A DNA stretch of 5,929 bases, from the NCBI GenBank assembly GCA_964250215.1, contig CAXUEX010000167.1, forward strand, positions 1 to 5,929. Direction: 5' to 3'. The DNA comes from DAIDJM01 sp964250215 (GTDB taxonomy: Bacteria > Pseudomonadota > Alphaproteobacteria > Acetobacterales > Acetobacteraceae). A program made the translations under genes and the position numbers. The notes beneath the pieces are model-generated. The model saw only the letters and a program-made list of their open reading frames with translations. It was not told where the DNA came from and did no database searches. The first letter of the stretch is position 1. Every line of letters begins with the position of its first letter. Of this stretch, positions 4,934 through 5,929 are shown piece by piece.

Positions 4934-5929
4934 CTGGACCAGACGCATATTCCGTCAGAAATACGAACGACACCGGTGCTGCCGACGGGCTCGCCTTCCA
5001 TGAGAAACCCGCACGCGGGCACCGCCGCCAAAAACCTCTCGCCGGCCGGCGTCCTCGCCACGATCACACCCCCGCGCGGCGCCCCATCCCGGCCGAAAAA
5101 CACCGTGTAGGTCTCCACCTTTGCACGCCCCTCGTATCGCTCCAGCAACACCGGCGCCTCACCCCGCGCCGCATCCGCCTCCGCCTGAAAATCGAAATCC
5201 TGCGGCAACCCACCACCCGGCTGCCGCGAAAGCACGAGCGCGTGACTATAGGTCGCGTAACCCCCGTTCGCGAACAGCAACCCATGCCGCCCCCGCACGC
5301 GCAAGGCCTGCACCATCTTCGCCACCGCATGGCTCATGTAGTTCCCGATCGGGCCGCCGCCGAACGTAAGCCCCCCCACCACGCTCGCCGGCCGCTCGAT
5401 GGGCCAATCCAGCACCCGCCGCGCCATCTTCGGTATGCAAGGAAAACAACTATACAGCTCGGCATAATCCAGATCCGCGGCGCACAAGCCGTTCAGCGCC
5501 ATCGTCCGCCGGATCGAAACCGCCAGGCTCGCCGAACGATCGTACCGATCGCGCGCCAGCGGATCTTCCGCCTCGCGCGCCGCCGCCCCCAGCCCCACAT
5601 ACACCAGCCGAGACTCGGGAATGCCCGCTTCCAGCGCCGCCTCGGCACTCGTCACGATGAACCCCGCCCCCTGGTTCACCGCCGCATTCGCCACCATCAG
5701 TTTCGTGTACGGAAAGGCAATCGGCCGGTTCTCGGGCGATGCCGTCACCACCTCGTCGGCTGAAACCCGCCGCCGCAACCACGCATCCGGATTATTGGCC
5801 GCCACTTCGGAAAACCGCGCCCAGATCTCCCCGCTCTCGCGCTGCGACTGCAGCAGCGTTTGCCCCCACGCCGCCCGCGTTGCGTTCTCGTACAACGGAT
5901 AGATATCGGTCGGCGCCACCAGCCCGTAC
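4927..5929 (-). CDS. Thiolase-like protein (type 1, acetyl-CoA acetyltransferase-related), 5'-truncated by window edge
   Basis: 333 residues to a TAA at 4929-4927. The frame stays open to the window edge: the codons before the GTG at 5919 read YGL, continuing into VAPTDIYPLYENATRAAWGQ. That GTG is therefore internal and the N-terminus, with the nucleophilic cysteine loop of thiolases, lies outside. Recognisable blocks of the atypical thiolase group are PYTKLMVANAAVNQGAGF (73-90), ELYSCFPCIP (157-166), GGLTFGGGPIGNYMSHAVAKM in two parts (185-205) and NGGYATYSHA (221-230). The last takes the place of the CGG loop of classical thiolases. Residues about 255-333 look like the extra C-terminal domain of thiolase-like protein type 1 (VETYTVFFGRDGAPRGGVIV). 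Related proteins are usually annotated as acetyl-CoA acetyltransferases, but the true substrate is unknown and acyl-CoA chemistry is inferred only from the fold. No functional link to the convergent transporter is visible. Confidence 0.85.
   Translation of the reverse strand, partial: YGLVAPTDIYPLYENATRAAWGQTLLQSQRESGEIWARFSEVAANNPDAWLRRRVSADEVVTASPENRPIAFPYTKLMVANAAVNQGAGFIVTSAEAALEAGIPESRLVYVGLGAAAREAEDPLARDRYDRSASLAVSIRRTMALNGLCAADLDYAELYSCFPCIPKMARRVLDWPIERPASVVGGLTFGGGPIGNYMSHAVAKMVQALRVRGRHGLLFANGGYATYSHALVLSRQPGGGLPQDFDFQAEADAARGEAPVLLERYEGRAKVETYTVFFGRDGAPRGGVIVARTPAGERFLAAVPACGFLMEGEPVGSTGVVRISDGICVWSRE

Noticed and set aside
4063..5763. 566-codon plus-strand open frame spanning the end of the ATPase and the region opposite the thiolase-like gene
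   Set aside because: The translation is Arg/Pro/His-rich noise. It crosses two well-supported genes in other frames.
5917..5919. GTG at 5919 (minus strand) as the start of the thiolase-like gene
   Set aside because: The frame stays open upstream and the preceding residues continue a conserved-looking block. A thiolase starting there would lack its N-terminal catalytic half, so the gene is simply cut by the window edge.

Overview
This is a high-GC bacterial window with strong G/C preference at third codon positions and tightly packed, overlapping genes. Protein style (a twin-arginine SBP_bac_5 protein, a GT87-like membrane protein tail, an atypical thiolase) and an AT-rich palindromic repeat that I associate with acetic-acid-bacteria-type genomes suggest an alphaproteobacterium, perhaps Acetobacteraceae. 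That placement is inference and was not tested by any search.

Layout. Positions 2-217 (+) hold the C-terminal end of a multi-membrane protein, probably a GT87/DUF2029 glycosyltransferase. Positions 225-4906 (+) hold a four-gene ABC importer operon of the peptide/nickel/opine (Dpp/Opp) class: a periplasmic binding protein with a Tat-like signal (225-1739), a DppB-type permease (1729-2700), a DppC-type permease (2697-3476) and one fused two-domain ATPase (3473-4906). Each importer gene overlaps the next: by 11 nt at the first junction and by 4 nt (ATGA) at the other two. Together they would form binding protein, two-subunit channel and ATPase for uptake of a peptide-like or other small solute; the substrate cannot be read from sequence. 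Converging from the right, 4927-5929 (-) is the C-terminal two thirds of a thiolase-like (type 1) protein that continues past the window edge.

The most unusual feature is a pair of AT-rich palindromes in this GC-rich DNA, in opposite orientation, at 1745-1785 and 4886-4933. Over 38 ungapped positions they match at 34, and all four differences fall into two compensatory base-pair changes (T-A to C-G), so the fold itself looks conserved. Copy 1 lies just after the binding-protein stop and is read in frame as the N-terminus of the first permease. Copy 2 lies between the convergent ATPase and thiolase genes and supplies the stop codon and last residues of a C-terminally short ATPase. I see no tRNA, rRNA, CRISPR array, transposase or clear promoter. 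The only gap between genes is the 20-nt stretch 4907-4926, which is occupied by repeat copy 2.
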